Source: Podospora comata
Taxonomy: Eukaryota > Ascomycota > Sordariomycetes > Sordariales > Podosporaceae
Reading direction: 5' to 3'
DNA length: 64,000 bases
Assembly (NCBI GenBank): GCA_017354895.1
Contig: CP071493.1
Span: 3,534,001 to 3,598,000, forward strand
Shown: positions 10,491 to 21,427 of the stretch, piece by piece
How positions within the stretch are numbered: the first letter of the stretch is position 1
How the letters are laid out: each line of letters starts with the position of its first letter
The notes under the pieces: model-generated
What the model saw: the letters and a program-made list of their open reading frames with translations, nothing else
Databases searched by the model: none
What the model was told of the DNA's origin: nothing
Translations under genes and position numbers: made by a program

Positions 10491-12117
10491 TCAATCAAAA
10501 TCGCTCATCTTCCTCAGCGACTCGGTAGTATACAGCAACTTTTGCATCTCCTCCCCGTTGAGCTCTGTCTCTCCGGCCGGGACATCCACGACAGGCTTCT
10601 GATCCCACGAGTCGGGGCCATTCCTGGTCAAGACCAGGAAGGGTGCCGCCGCGTCAGGCTTCCCCTCGGTTGTGTCGATACTCACGAGGAGGTTGTCGTT
10701 GGGTAGAAGCTCGACGTCTAGCGGGACACCTTGCTCCTTGAGGGAATAGGTAGCAGTGTGCTTAAGCGTGTCTTCTACAAGTGTGAAAAGAACCACAGCG
10801 GGGATTCTACATATCGTTAGCATTTCTAAAAGTATGACGTGCAATCAAAAGGGGGACATACTTCTCGCAGATGACAGCTACCACTGTTTCCCCAGAGGCA
10901 AGAGAAAACCCCTTCAGCCTCGAAACAGCAACCTTTGTCAGCTCAGGCTCAACAGTATTCTTGATCTCTTCAAGAATATTCGCCCTCCCAAGCAGCTGCT
11001 TCTCCTTCCACCTCCATAGAAAAACATCATCATCCCCACCACCCGAAACAAGCAGCTCTTCCCGGCCGGGGACGACACATAACCTGCTGACAAAATCCTC
11101 GTGCCCAAGGCAGAACCCCTCAATGAAATAAGCCTGGGGAATCCCCCGCGAGACACGGACGTGCTCGTCTCTGTCGGCGGTGATGATCCATTCTCTTTTC
11201 TCGCCTGTCGCGCCGATTCCAGGGGCGACGGTGATGGCTGTGAGCATGGAGACATGACCCAACAGCAAGGTGTGCTCAAACGCCGGCTGGGATTCCTCGG
11301 CGGATTTCTCGGCGGCGGCTTTGAGGGAGAGTTCCATGGAAATCTTTTGGTTCTCGAGAGCCTTGAGGTTGCGCTTGGTGTGGACTGTCTTGTCGTTGGC
11401 TTGGGGCTTGAAGGGGATAGGTGCCGAGGCAGGGGTGGCGCTGCGGGAGGGGAGTGATTGGACTGTTGGGGGGAGGGTGGGTTCTGCGGATGGGAGGAGG
11501 GGGAGGGCGTAGACGTCTCCGAATTTGTCGGCGGAGAGGATTGTCTTTTGGTCGGTGGTGAGGGTGAGGGAGCAGGGGCGTTTTGGCATGGCTCTGTTAA
11601 AATGGGTTAGCTACTAAAGACAACATGAGGGGCGGTTAAGGGGTGAGTACCTCTGGCTGAGTTGCTTGAGATTACCGGAACCATCGTGCTCGAATACCCA
11701 GATCGTCTTGTCGGAGCCAGTAGCGGCGATTACATGACTGCCATTGGCAGTGGCGAGGAGGCAATTGATGAAAGGCTTCTCGTTCGATAGGTTGACGGGT
11801 TGTGGCTTGTTGTGAAACCTGCCCTTCTTTTGACCGTTGGTTGAGTTGGGGGTGCCGGCATCGCCAGCCTGGGCCTCCTTTTCATCATTCTCTGTTCTCC
11901 TACGCTTGGCCGGGGGACCTTCTGGCGTTGGAGGGGCCTCAACAGTGGCAGAGGCTTCAGCATCGGCAACAGGTTCACTTGGGGTCTCAGTGGCCTTCAC
12001 TGGATACTTCCAGGTTGAGAGGTGCTCCATAGAGGTGTTGAAGGAGAGAATATCAACCCCCTGGGCAGCAAAAATTACGCTGCCCGAGGCCTGAAGAAGA
12101 TGATAGGGGATAATCAT
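10491..12117 (-). CDS. TRM82: Trm82, WD-repeat subunit of tRNA m7G46 methyltransferase
   Basis: The non-catalytic WD40 partner of Trm8, which makes N7-methylguanosine at tRNA position 46. Three exons, 11651-12117, 10862-11593 and 10491-10806, are joined in phase across 57- and 55-nt introns and give 504 aa. Blade-like segments include VIAATGSDKTIWVFEH, KTILSADKFGDVYALPL and HEDFVSRLCV followed by LLVSGGGDDDVFLWRW, the region that contacts Trm8 in the family. A low-complexity basic insert (KRRRTENDE) lies in exon 1. The 3' end faces NOP14 with 214 bp between the stop codons. Family is firm from blade order and the conserved GHEDFVS block. Confidence 0.92.
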
Positions 12118-12381
12118 GGTGAGAGTGGCTGATATGAGTGGTGAGAATGTTCAAGCCACAACTGATTCACACTTGATGCTCAAGTGGTCAAATCAAGAGA
12201 TATTAGGTGTTAAAACCACAGGATATCTATTCGTAATGTTAGGACGAGCCATTTTGATACTCAGGAGGAATCTTACCGTGCTCAATTGCTTCAAGCAGAT
12301 ATCTCCAATGCAGTGAAGCTTGAGTCAATCCACTTCGGTTGCTGGACTTAGAAGAATTTGTCTGGAGCTTGGGGATGTCAG

Positions 12382-12426
12382 CCACAGGTGGCTTGTGCTT
12401 CAACGTCAAGCTTCAAACACCTGTGG
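12382..12426. repeat. Interrupted inverted repeat with E-box arms
   Basis: Outer arms CCACAGGTG (12382-12390) and CACCTGTGG (12418-12426) are perfect complements. Inner arms GCTTG (12391-12395) and CAAGC (12407-12411) continue the stem, leaving an 11-nt loop and a 6-nt bulge. Each outer arm contains a CANNTG E-box. It could be a protein-binding palindrome or an RNA hairpin; which, is unknown. Confidence 0.65.
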
Positions 12427-12633
12427 AACCGGGCGCAGCTTTTCTCTCCAGTTCGTTTCCCTCCCAATAACAAGGATGTCACTTTGATCTCAGCACCTAG
12501 CAAGACCGGAATTACCTGCCGCCGTGAAGATGCTCTCTGATGTCCGTCTTTTTCAAAGCTTGACGCAGAAGCTTGTACCTCTGTACTTTCTTATCGATAA
12601 GGCATGGGGCAATTCGAGCATCTGGAGCTCTCT

Positions 12634-12661
12634 GATTGGCCCTACCAGCTTAAACCCTAGG
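12634..12661 (+). promoter_or_regulatory. CCAAT box and telobox-like site of RPP0
   Basis: GATTGGC is an inverted CCAAT site. Twelve bases on lies TTAAACCCTAGG, which contains the AAACCCTA telobox bound by Tbf1/Rap1-type factors at ribosomal protein genes in several fungi. The pair sits 160-190 bp upstream of the RPP0 start, where such elements are expected. Binding is inferred. Confidence 0.5.
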
Positions 12662-12823
12662 CGGGAGCGGGCCCCCACAGGCTAAGCGGATTGTGCGAAA
12701 ATCCGGAGGCTGCTTGGGTTCTTTTTTGGCAAAACCACCATCGCGAGTTCTCCTCCTCTCCTTGTTTCCGCATCACCAACAATAAACCGCCCTTAAACAA
12801 CCTAGCTTCCAGCAAAAGAAGAC

Positions 12824-13876
12824 ATGGGGGGCAAGAGCGCTAACAAGGCTGGCTACTTCGACAAGCTCAAGGGCTTGTTGGAGGAGTACAAGTCCATCTT
12901 CATCGTCTCCGTCGACAATGTCTCGTCTCAGCAGATGCACGAGATTCGCCAGGCCCTCCGCGATCAGGGTGTGGTCCTGATGGGCAAGAACACCATGGTA
13001 CGAGATGGCGACCCAGATCAGCAAAGAAATCGATACTAATGGAGCCAAACAGGTTCGCCGTGCCCTCAAGACCTTCCTGGTCGACTCCCCCGAGTACGAG
13101 CGCCTCCTCCCCTTCGTCAAGGGCAACGTTGGTTTCGTCTTCACCAACGGTGACCTCAAGGAGATCCGTGACAAGATCCTCGCCAACAAGGTCGCCGCCC
13201 CCGCTCGTGCTGGTGCCGTCGCCCCCGTCGATGTCTGGATTCCCGCTGGCAACACTGGTATGGAACCCGGCAAGACCTCTTTCTTCCAGGCCCTCGGTGT
13301 CCCCACCAAGATTGCCCGTGGTACCATTGAAATCACCACCGATCTCAAGCTCGTCGAGGCTGGCGCCAAGGTCGGCCCCTCCGAGGCTACCCTGTTGAAC
13401 ATGCTCAACATCTCTCCCTTCACCTACGGTATGGGCATCGCTCAGGTCTACGACCAGGGCAACACCTTCCCCAGCTCCGTCCTCGATATCAGCGAGGAGC
13501 AGCTCCTGAAGGCCTTCTCCAGCGCCATCACCACCATTGCCGCTGTCTCCCTGGCCCTCAACTTCCCCACTCTCCCCTCCGTCATCCACTCCCTTGTCAA
13601 CAGCTACAAGAAGGTTCTCGCTGTTGCCATCGAGACCGAGATCAGCTGGCCCGAGATTGAGGAGCTCAAGGACCGCATTGCCAACCCCGAGGCCTATGCT
13701 GCCGCCGCCCCTGTCGCTGCTGCTGACTCTGGCGCCGCCGCCGGTGGTGCTGCCGCTGAGGAGGAGAAGGAGGAGGAGGAGGAGTCCGACGAGGAGGGTG
13801 GCTTCGGCGATCTCTTGTATGTTTTTTCTGTTTGTGTCTGTGTGGAACTTCTGCTAACCATTCTCCCAGCGGTTAA
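12824..13876 (+). CDS. RPP0: 60S acidic ribosomal protein P0 (uL10), stalk base
   Basis: P0 anchors the P1/P2 stalk to 25S rRNA and recruits translational GTPases. Exons are 12824-12997, 13053-13816 and 13870-13876, giving 314 aa, close to the family norm. [25 protein letters not shown] (restored across intron 1) and [20 protein letters not shown] are canonical. The Ala-rich hinge and acidic tail are present. The last coding exon is only 7 nt (C GGT TAA): with TT from exon 2 it completes Phe-Gly and the stop, so the protein ends GGFGDLFG. The usual eukaryotic stalk tail is MGFGLFD, so this end is atypical. Promoter features fit strong constitutive expression. Confidence 0.96.
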
Positions 13877-14414
13877 ATGTTGTAACGACGTCATGATGGC
13901 GCTTGTGGACTGGCAATTTTGGTTTGGGTCCGGTAAAGGTTTTATGAATCGATACCCGAATCTAGATAGATCATTTGCTGGTCAATTGAGCACTCTGAAG
14001 ATGGACATACAAAGGATTTTTGAACTGCAATGTAGTGACTGCCCAAACAGTCTACTTGCTGCTTCTCAGATACTGGTTAGTACCCCCCTTTTCTTTTTTT
14101 TCTTTTTTTCGCAGCACAGCCCCCACGTGTCGATGATTATGAAAAATGACAAAGAGCTTTTTAACCCTGATCTTATTGATGAGAAACCCATACAACAACG
14201 TATGAGACACAATCACTTATCATTTTGTTTACACAATTTATTCTCTTTGGGTATCAAGACTAACATGAGTACCAGATCAAACAGGTTATTCATCCCTCGA
14301 TTTTGCCGTCTTTTGCCTTTGGTGACATGTGTTTCATACAAATGCAATATTTATCCATCCTACAAGTGCTTCGCTCCTTTTGCTCCTGTAATGTGACATT
14401 GTTTTTTATGCGTT
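13877..14414. other. Convergent 3' flanks of RPP0 and MSH1
   Basis: This AT-richer stretch of 538 bp holds both 3' untranslated regions. The P0 frame happens to stay open through it if the last intron is ignored, but the translation has no domain and is not coding. A T-run lies near 14093-14110. Confidence 0.6.
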
Positions 14415-17400
14415 CTATAGCCCATTCCTTTCCAACACTTCTCTTGCGACTTGAATAGCCTTGTCAGGCAACCCAGCCAACCTCGCGACCTTGAGCGCGT
14501 GACTCGTCCTGTTGACGCCCTTTTGGAGTTTGTGCACATAGACGAACCCCCCGTTTTTGTCTTCTTCCACATCGGTACAGTACATCTCCACCGCTCCATC
14601 CTGCCCCCCGTCTTGGACGGTCAGGTTTTGTTCTTTGATCAAACCGGCGATGTCGTGGAAGTGAGTAGCAAATAACGCACGACATCTGTTGACCTTGACG
14701 AGGTGGTGGAGGGAGGCGAAGGCGACGGCGGTTCCGTCTTGTGGCGTTGTACCCCGGCCGATCTCGTCCATGATGACGAAGGAACGGGGGGTGGCCTGGC
14801 GGAGGATGGTGGAGGTCTCGAGCATCTCGACCATGAAGGTGGACTGGGAGGCGTAGAGGTTGTCCGAGGAGCCGAGGCGGGAGAAGATTGCGTCGACCAG
14901 GCCGAGCTGGGCGTGGTCTGCTGGGATGAAGGAGCCGATCTGGGAGAGGATCGTGATGAGGGCGGACTGACGGAGGAAGGTGGATTTGCCGGCCATGTTT
15001 GGGCCAGTGACGAGCCAGATGCGGCCGTGTTGGGAAGGGGATGAGGAGGGGGAGGAAAGGAAAAGGTCGTTCTTGGTAAAAGTGCGGCCTTGTTCTTGGA
15101 GGGCGGACTCGACGGTGGGGTGCCGACCTCCTACTATTATTGTGGTGGTGGAGGTGTTCAGGATGGGGCGGACGAGGTTTTTCTCTCGGGCTAGCGAGGC
15201 GAAGGAGGTGAGGACGTCTAGCTCGTCTAGCACGGCGGCGTTCCGTCGTAACTTCACCAGATTCAAAATCACCGACTGTCGCAACGACGCAAAAACGCGG
15301 GATTCTTCTGCTCTGATAGCGAGGCGGGTTTGGGAGAGGGAGTCACCCAACGATGACCAGGCCGGGTGGTGAAAGGAGCGGGTGCTGCGGGAGGTGGAGA
15401 GGGTCCTGATGGAAGGGGTGTCAGAGACAGGGGAGGAGAGAGAGTCCCGACCTTTGACGTGGCAGATGTGCCCTAGCTGGGGTGTCCATTTCAAGGTCAG
15501 GGATGGGAGGTTCAGCTCCCGACGGAGAGACAGGCAGAGCTCTTCCTTTTGGGATTTGAGACTGGCGAGTTGTTTGTGCAGTGAGCTCAAAAGGCGGGAG
15601 GCGCGGGGTTGCATGATGAAGAGTTCTGCTTCTTCCGAGTAGTGGTCCCGTATTGAAGGTATCTTCCTCCGGTTGGGTTTTTGGGAAGGGGAAGAAGAAG
15701 AGGGGAGCCGGGATTTGGGGAGGATGGTTCCGTCTTCTTCTGTGGCTTCGGAAGAAACGATTTCTTGGGCGAGGGAGAGGAGCTCGCCGGCGCGGGAGTC
15801 TTCTAGTTGGTGTTGCTGGACTAGGTTTTCTTCATCGATGGCGGAGCGGATGGAGTGGGCTAGTTTGAGGGGAGATTTGAGGGAGACGCGGGAGAGGAGG
15901 GTGGCGAGGGGGTCCTCGTCTTCTTCTTCCTCCGGGGTGGCATCTTCTTCTGGTGGTGCTGGTTTGGCTTCTTCGGGTTGGGAGGCTATGGAGGCTTCAA
16001 GGAGGGCGACTATGTCCTCTGTTGATTTGATTGTGCTGGCTAGCTGGAGTAGGTCATCGGCATCACCGCGGTTGAGGGCGAACTTTTGGACGAGGCGCTG
16101 GGAGTCATGGCTTCTGCGGAGAAGGACGATGATGGCATCTCGAAGTTCTTCGTCTTGAATGAAGCGTTCTACCAGGTCAAGTCTGGCGTTGATGGCTTTG
16201 AGTGATGTTGACGGGAAACCTAGGAGACAAATTAAGCTGGTGGCCCTGAATGCTGAAAGAAAACAAATGCATACTCAGCCACTGGTTGAGAAGCCGGGCG
16301 CCACTCTTGGTTGCTGTTCGCCTGATGGCGTACAACAAGCTCCCCTTAAACGTGCCATCCCGAACAGTCTCCTTAATTTCAAGTGACCGCATGGTATTCT
16401 TGTCAATATTCATCACCTCCATGTTTACATGGCGAACCGGTGACTGGAGCTTCATGCTCAGCCCCTGAAGCCGATCTCCCACGTAGTGGAGCAGCAGACT
16501 GCCGGCATCTACTTCCTCCTCTGTAAATTTTTTGGCCTCCTTCGCCGGGATTTTACCCTCCAGCATGGGCTGCCAGTCGTCTAGCGACTGAAACTCACCT
16601 TGGGGAGAGTACGTCACCAGGTAGCTCTCCTCCTGCAGGATAGACGCGATCCCCTGATCCTCGGCAGACTCGAGGGCCTTGTCCAGAACAACCTCCCGAG
16701 GGGACACCCGAGACAGCACGGAGCCGAGCGATGATAGAGTGGCCGGCTGAGTGAAGAAATAGCCGGTCGACAGATCCAGCCATGCTAGACCGATACGGGT
16801 CGGGGCATCATCGGCCGGGTCTGGCGTGTTGATGGCTTGCTGTCCCGCTTGGCGGCTCACATGGTCCGATAATTCCGCTTTCTCGGGCAGATGAACGGCC
16901 ATTACATAGTTGTTTGCATAAGGATCCATGAAGTTCTCATCGATGAGGGTGCCGGGAGTGACAATACGGGCCACTCGACGGTCATGCATCAACCCACCAG
17001 ACCTGATCTTGGCCGAGGCATCGTTGGGGAACTCTTCAGCAATGGCTACATGGCGGTTGAGGTCTTGGACCAACATCTTGAGAAAGCGATCCAGCTGGAA
17101 GAATGGAAAGCCGGCCTGGGCAACACACGAGCAGTCATCAGATACAAGCTGGAACTAACTACAAGGACGGACGGATGGAACATGGCACAATAAAGATAAA
17201 TACCATGGATACGGGGCCGGCGTTTGTCTTCTTCTGTGAGACTTTGAGGTTGAGGAGCGGGCCGTACTCATCGGCGTGCTCGAAGTACAGCTCGTAGAAG
17301 CCGCCGACACGGGTGAGCAGCACGCAATTGTCAAACTTCTGCATGTTGCGGCGGGCCTGCTGCACCACTGTCGGGTACTGGGGCTCGTCATCTTGTTCCA

Positions 17401-17680
17401 CTGGAGCCGGCGTCTCTGGTGGTACGATCAGCCCCTGTGGCAGCTCGTCCAGCTTGACGACGGTAGTTTTCTTGCCGCGGAGCTGAAGGTGTTGCAAGGG
17501 AGCCAGACGAGCCGCACGCGTTCCAGACGCAGCAGAGGGTCCAGAAAACAAGGCCGTGGTTACATGTCGGACACCACACCGCCCGACGGTGGCGGGACCA
17601 CAGCGCGGGTGGCAGCGAGTTGTCTGGGCGAGACACGCTATCCGGAGGCGAGGAACTGGTGGTGGTCGCGAGGACAGCAT
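14415..17680 (-). CDS. MSH1: Msh1, mitochondrial MutS-type DNA mismatch repair protein
   Basis: A MutS homologue that keeps mitochondrial DNA stable. Exons are 17204-17680, 16275-17115 and 14415-16219 (introns 88 and 55 nt), giving 1040 aa versus about 960 in yeast. The first 45 residues are rich in Arg, Ser and Ala with no acidic residue, fitting a mitochondrial presequence. The mismatch-reading GGFYELY motif (Phe128, Glu130) marks a MutS that can bind mispairs. The join of exons 2 and 3 restores NQWLSFPSTSLKAIN of the lever domain. Walker A GPNMAGKST starts near 845 and Walker B reads IMDEIGRGTTPQDG near 922, a slight variant of DELGRGTSTxDG. An acidic insert (EEEEDEDP) lies in the core. 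Convergent with RPP0. Confidence 0.95.
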
Positions 17681-19237
17681 CAGGAGAAGAGAATAATCAG
17701 GATTGGTTGTTGACGAAGCGACAACGTGATGGAAATTCTAGTGTTAAGAGTTGTCCTGTAAAACCCGAGAATTCTTGGCGATGCGGCGGGCGGAATCCCC
17801 CGCAGACACTGACTGGGCAGGGGTTTATTCTGGAGTGGCTTTCCAGGGGACAAAAAGCTTCTTTTGTTGCAATTCTCTCATGTCTTCCCAGTGGTTGTCG
17901 CGGAAACCCCTTTGAATTCGCTGGCCACAAAAAAAACCAAAAAAAAACGAAAAAAAACGAAAAACGAAAACCCCCCCCCCACAAAAAAAAAAGCGACAAC
18001 CAGCAGAAAAGGCATGCAGCACAGCGCACAGCCCTCAGCCTTCAGCCCTACGAGAATTCATGAAAAAAAGGCAAACTTCGGTCAGCCCAGGTGTGGGTTC
18101 TGACGACCGACCTTCACCTGCCCCGCGGTGGTGAGAGGCGTCTTGCCTGATCTAGTCAAGCTTTGATGTCTTGGAAAGCGGGCATGGGCCCATTCGCGGT
18201 CTGGATCATGTGTTTGTTGCTGAGAGACGACATCTGCGAATCATGCACCTCCAACAATGCAGCAAACGTGTTTTTCATCTCAACAACCAAACACCGATAA
18301 ATAGACGAGACAGACACGAAGGGTTAAAAATGGCCCGAAAAACCACCTGCCGATGGCCACCTAGCAAATCCCGGCAATTTGGCAGGGCCTGTTCCCCGGA
18401 AGACGGGATATCTTTTGTCGACGTTTCATTGATACCAGGTAGGATGGAAGCTGTCTAGCTGCCTAACTGCTGTGTAATGGTGGAGGAGTAGGTATCCGTA
18501 CATTACAGCATGCAAGATGGGGGTGGGATGCAGCTTCAGACGAACGTGGATGATGCCTCTTCTCATCATTGATTAAATCCGAAGAGGACAAAGTGCCCTG
18601 GCCTGGCATGATTAAGGGTGGCCCGATGGTGCTCTTGGGCTGGGCAGTCCCCCTGATGGCGATTTGCCAGCCGCCGTCGGTATCGACCGATTTTGGCCTG
18701 CTTCTGCCATCATACCCACGCTTCCCGACCTGGTCCTCAGCCCATTTTTCCATGCTCCGCCCGCCAACCCCAGTCGAACCGAGCTTATCATGCCTCTGCC
18801 CATTGCCAAACCAAACATGCCAGGTTGTGCACCCGACTCTGGATGCCGTTCCTTTCTCGAAAAAAGTAGCATCCAGGAACTGGTTCCATAGCCAACGTCA
18901 CTTCACCAGGGTTCCCTTACCTAGCCGTGTTATTCAAGTATTATTCAATATCAAAGGACTGTAGGTCAAGGTATAAGACGCTCTCGTCGCTCTCCCCCTC
19001 CCCACCTGCGGGGCTTCTTCTTTGAAAGATACTTTCATCTCTTGCTTGATACCCTATCTATCCATCATCTATTTTTATTCTCCGGGCTTTCCCCAACCTA
19101 TTCGAGCCGAGATTATCTGTCGCAAATTGTCGTTTCCCCTCTTATGAGCGCGAACAGTATCGAACGACACTCGAGGACCCTGCAACATCAGCAAGCAACC
19201 GCACACACTTACCTCCACAATAAATCACAAACCAGTC
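17681..19237. other. Intergenic 1.6 kb, divergent promoters
   Basis: This is the upstream region of both MSH1 and the Gln/His-rich gene. It contains an A/C homopolymer stretch at 17927-17992 and pyrimidine-rich sequence from about 18980 to 19140 near the second gene. Short open frames (for example 18569-18964 on the plus strand) show no domain. Confidence 0.5.
17927..17992. repeat. A-rich / poly-C low-complexity tract
   Basis: Runs of A broken by single C or CG steps are followed by about ten C and ten A residues. Such tracts often exclude nucleosomes in fungal promoters; here it lies about 250 bp upstream of MSH1. Confidence 0.85.
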
Positions 19238-20428
19238 ATGATGGCGGCGCCAATGCCAGGGCCGCTTTCCTTCAACCCCCAGATTCCCGTCACCCCTCCC
19301 CCGGACCACCACATGTTCATGAAAGGGCTTTTCCCACCAAACGCCTTTCAACAACCAGGGCATCACAACCACAACCACCAACATTACAGCCAACCACCAC
19401 AGCAATACTGCGGAATCGGTTTAGGATTACAACACCACGAACCAACCCCATCAAACTCCACAACCTCCGGCCCACACATCAAATCCGAAGCTGATCCCCC
19501 CAGTCTCACCTCCCCAAGACCATCTTCCCGATCAACAATGCAACCACCACCACCCCAACTCCGAACCTCCCCAACATTCCCCCCTTCCTATCCCTATTCC
19601 AAACCCCAACAACAACAACAACAACAACAACAACAACCAGGTTTCCCCCCCACCACAGTCGGAATCGACCCCGCCACAGCAGCCCAAGCGGCCGTCGACC
19701 CCCGCTACATAGCCATGGCCTCCCGCATAGCCTCGTACTACCAACAGCGCTGCCAAGCGGTAGCCAACTTCCAGCAGCAGCGCTGCCAGCAGTGGGCCGC
19801 TGCCCAGAGAGCAAAATGCCAGGAGATGACGCAGGCGGCGATGCTGGTCGTGGCGTGGTATATCAGGGACCGTATCAAGAGGCGGAGAAAACGGCAGAAA
19901 AAGACCTTCAAGCGGGCGCTCAATCATAAAAACAGCGCCAAGAGTAAGGTGACGAAGGGGGAGACGGTGAGGAATTGGGTGATGGGTGTTCCTTTGGAGA
20001 AGGGGGATTTTGTGCCGGGGAGGGAGCTGCCTAAGGATGAACAAGAAAGAGATTTTGATATGGATAGGATGGGGGAGAGGGAGGAGGATAGGGATGGGAA
20101 GTTGTTTGAGGTGGCGGATGGGTTGATTAAGAGCCAGCTGGCGAGGGTGGAGGTGCCGTTTTTGGGATTGGTGGGGTTTGAGGAGAGTGAGAGTGAGGAG
20201 AGTGAGGGTGAGAGTGAGATGAGTTATGAGGAAGAGGAGTTGGAAGACGGGGAGGAATATGAGGAGGAGGAGGAGGAGGAGGAGGAGTATGAAGAGGAGG
20301 AAGAGCATGTGGGGATGGGGAAGGGGAAGGAGGAGGAGAATACTATGGGGAGTTTGAGCAAGGATGCGCAGTTGGGGACGGTCGAGGGAACGGATAGGAG
20401 GAAGAGTAGGGATAGTAGTGTTTTATGA
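19238..20428 (+). CDS. Gln/His/Pro-rich protein with 11-residue Cys repeats, function unknown
   Basis: I do not recognise this 396-aa single-exon protein. The N-terminal half is low complexity: Pro-rich, His/Asn/Gln-rich around residue 45, and a run of ten Gln at about 126-135. The only ordered part is about residues 150-230. There, three cysteines recur exactly every 11 residues in similar blocks (YYQQRCQAVAN, FQQQRCQQWAA, AQRAKCQEMTQ), followed by the hydrophobic AAMLVVAWYI and a strongly basic stretch (RRRKRQKK). This looks like one long hendecad helix ending in a nuclear-localisation-like or membrane-surface segment. The C-terminal third is acidic, with Glu runs. Either of two adjacent ATGs (19238 or 19241) may be used. 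Coding is supported by conserved-looking order in the core, not by homology. Confidence 0.75.
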   Translation: MMAAPMPGPLSFNPQIPVTPPPDHHMFMKGLFPPNAFQQPGHHNHNHQHYSQPPQQYCGIGLGLQHHEPTPSNSTTSGPHIKSEADPPSLTSPRPSSRSTMQPPPPQLRTSPTFPPSYPYSKPQQQQQQQQQQPGFPPTTVGIDPATAAQAAVDPRYIAMASRIASYYQQRCQAVANFQQQRCQQWAAAQRAKCQEMTQAAMLVVAWYIRDRIKRRRKRQKKTFKRALNHKNSAKSKVTKGETVRNWVMGVPLEKGDFVPGRELPKDEQERDFDMDRMGEREEDRDGKLFEVADGLIKSQLARVEVPFLGLVGFEESESEESEGESEMSYEEEELEDGEEYEEEEEEEEEYEEEEEHVGMGKGKEEENTMGSLSKDAQLGTVEGTDRRKSRDSSVL

Positions 20429-21427
20429 TGAGGGTTATGAAATGGGTTATGAGGCGTTTGGGTATATACACGCATGGAGGTTCATGGGCCGTATATAGGG
20501 TTTGGTATTTTGTGTTTTTTTTGGTTTTTTTTTTTATATTCTTGGGTGGGATTAGCCAGCGGTTGACGATGATGGGTTATGCATAGGATTTGAACTGGAA
20601 TGTAGTATTTTGAATAAATAGATAATACCGTATTGTACCTAGACCTGTAGGACCATGGGTACACCATCCGGTGGCTTTGCTAGATCACTCTTGCCTTGGG
20701 TTTCATCTCCGTGGATTGTGTGACGAACGTTATATCCAGCCTTGTGCACTGTTGCCTACCTACGGCTTAAACAACTTGAATCAGCAGGTAGCTCGGGACC
20801 GACTCGAGGCTGAATGACCAGTCCGTGGGATTTGATCTGATATTGATCAAAGACAGCAGGCAGACAGGCGGTAGCACCCATTTCGGCAATTGCTCAGGGC
20901 CAGTTGAGAGAGAGAGAAGGTTGAGATAATCGACAGGAGCAGGCATCTTACCCCATGATCCCTTGGGTGGAACTGGTGGGACAGAGCGGTGGAGAGGCCG
21001 GCTCTTGATTGGTCGCCTAGCACGGCGGGGAACTGCGGGGAGCCGGGATGTGGTCTTGTTCTCGGTAACACACCCCTGTCATCCGCCCTGCCCGCCCTGG
21101 CAGCTTCCGCCATCACCAGGACGAAGCTGCATCCGTTGACCAACCACTTCCGTACACAGTAGTACCTGCCCTTGATTTACGCCCGTCACGGAGATTCACA
21201 GACTTTGACTCTTTCTCTCTCTTCAAACCTGACCAGGCACCTGAACTTGAACCTTAACCTCCTCTCTCTACCTCCCAATCATCACAACAATATATAAGTG
21301 CTGCAGACGCCTGGTGCCTCGACAGCTACAGCTTGATCATCCGCTCTCGTAGCTCTTTGCCTCTTCCTTTTCCTCACAACATTTGAGCTTCTTCTTATAC
21401 AAAATTCCAACCCCTTCTTCGTTCACC
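20429..21427. other. Intergenic 1.0 kb upstream of AMS1
   Basis: It holds the 3' flank of the Gln/His-rich gene and the AMS1 promoter. A TATA box lies at 21291, and CT-rich sequence surrounds it. I see no coding potential. Confidence 0.6.
21291..21298 (+). promoter_or_regulatory. TATA box of AMS1
   Basis: TATATAAG lies 130 bp upstream of the AMS1 start codon and follows a CT-rich tract. A TATA box suggests a regulated gene, in keeping with starvation control of this vacuolar enzyme in yeast. Confidence 0.55.

Larger units (their letters stand above)
12118..12823. promoter_or_regulatory. Bidirectional promoter region, TRM82 / RPP0
   Basis: This 706-bp region lies between divergent starts. 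It holds a strong interrupted hairpin at 12382-12426, an inverted CCAAT box (GATTGGC, 12634-12640) and a telobox-like AAACCCTAG at 12652-12660. A pyrimidine-rich stretch, typical of ribosomal protein transcription starts, follows near 12745-12765. Confidence 0.6.

Noticed and set aside
13005-14396. Continuous 463-codon frame running from P0 intron 1 through the 3' flank
   Set aside because: It reads through two clear introns; splicing gives the exact P0 protein with a proper stop, and the tail of this frame is not protein-like.
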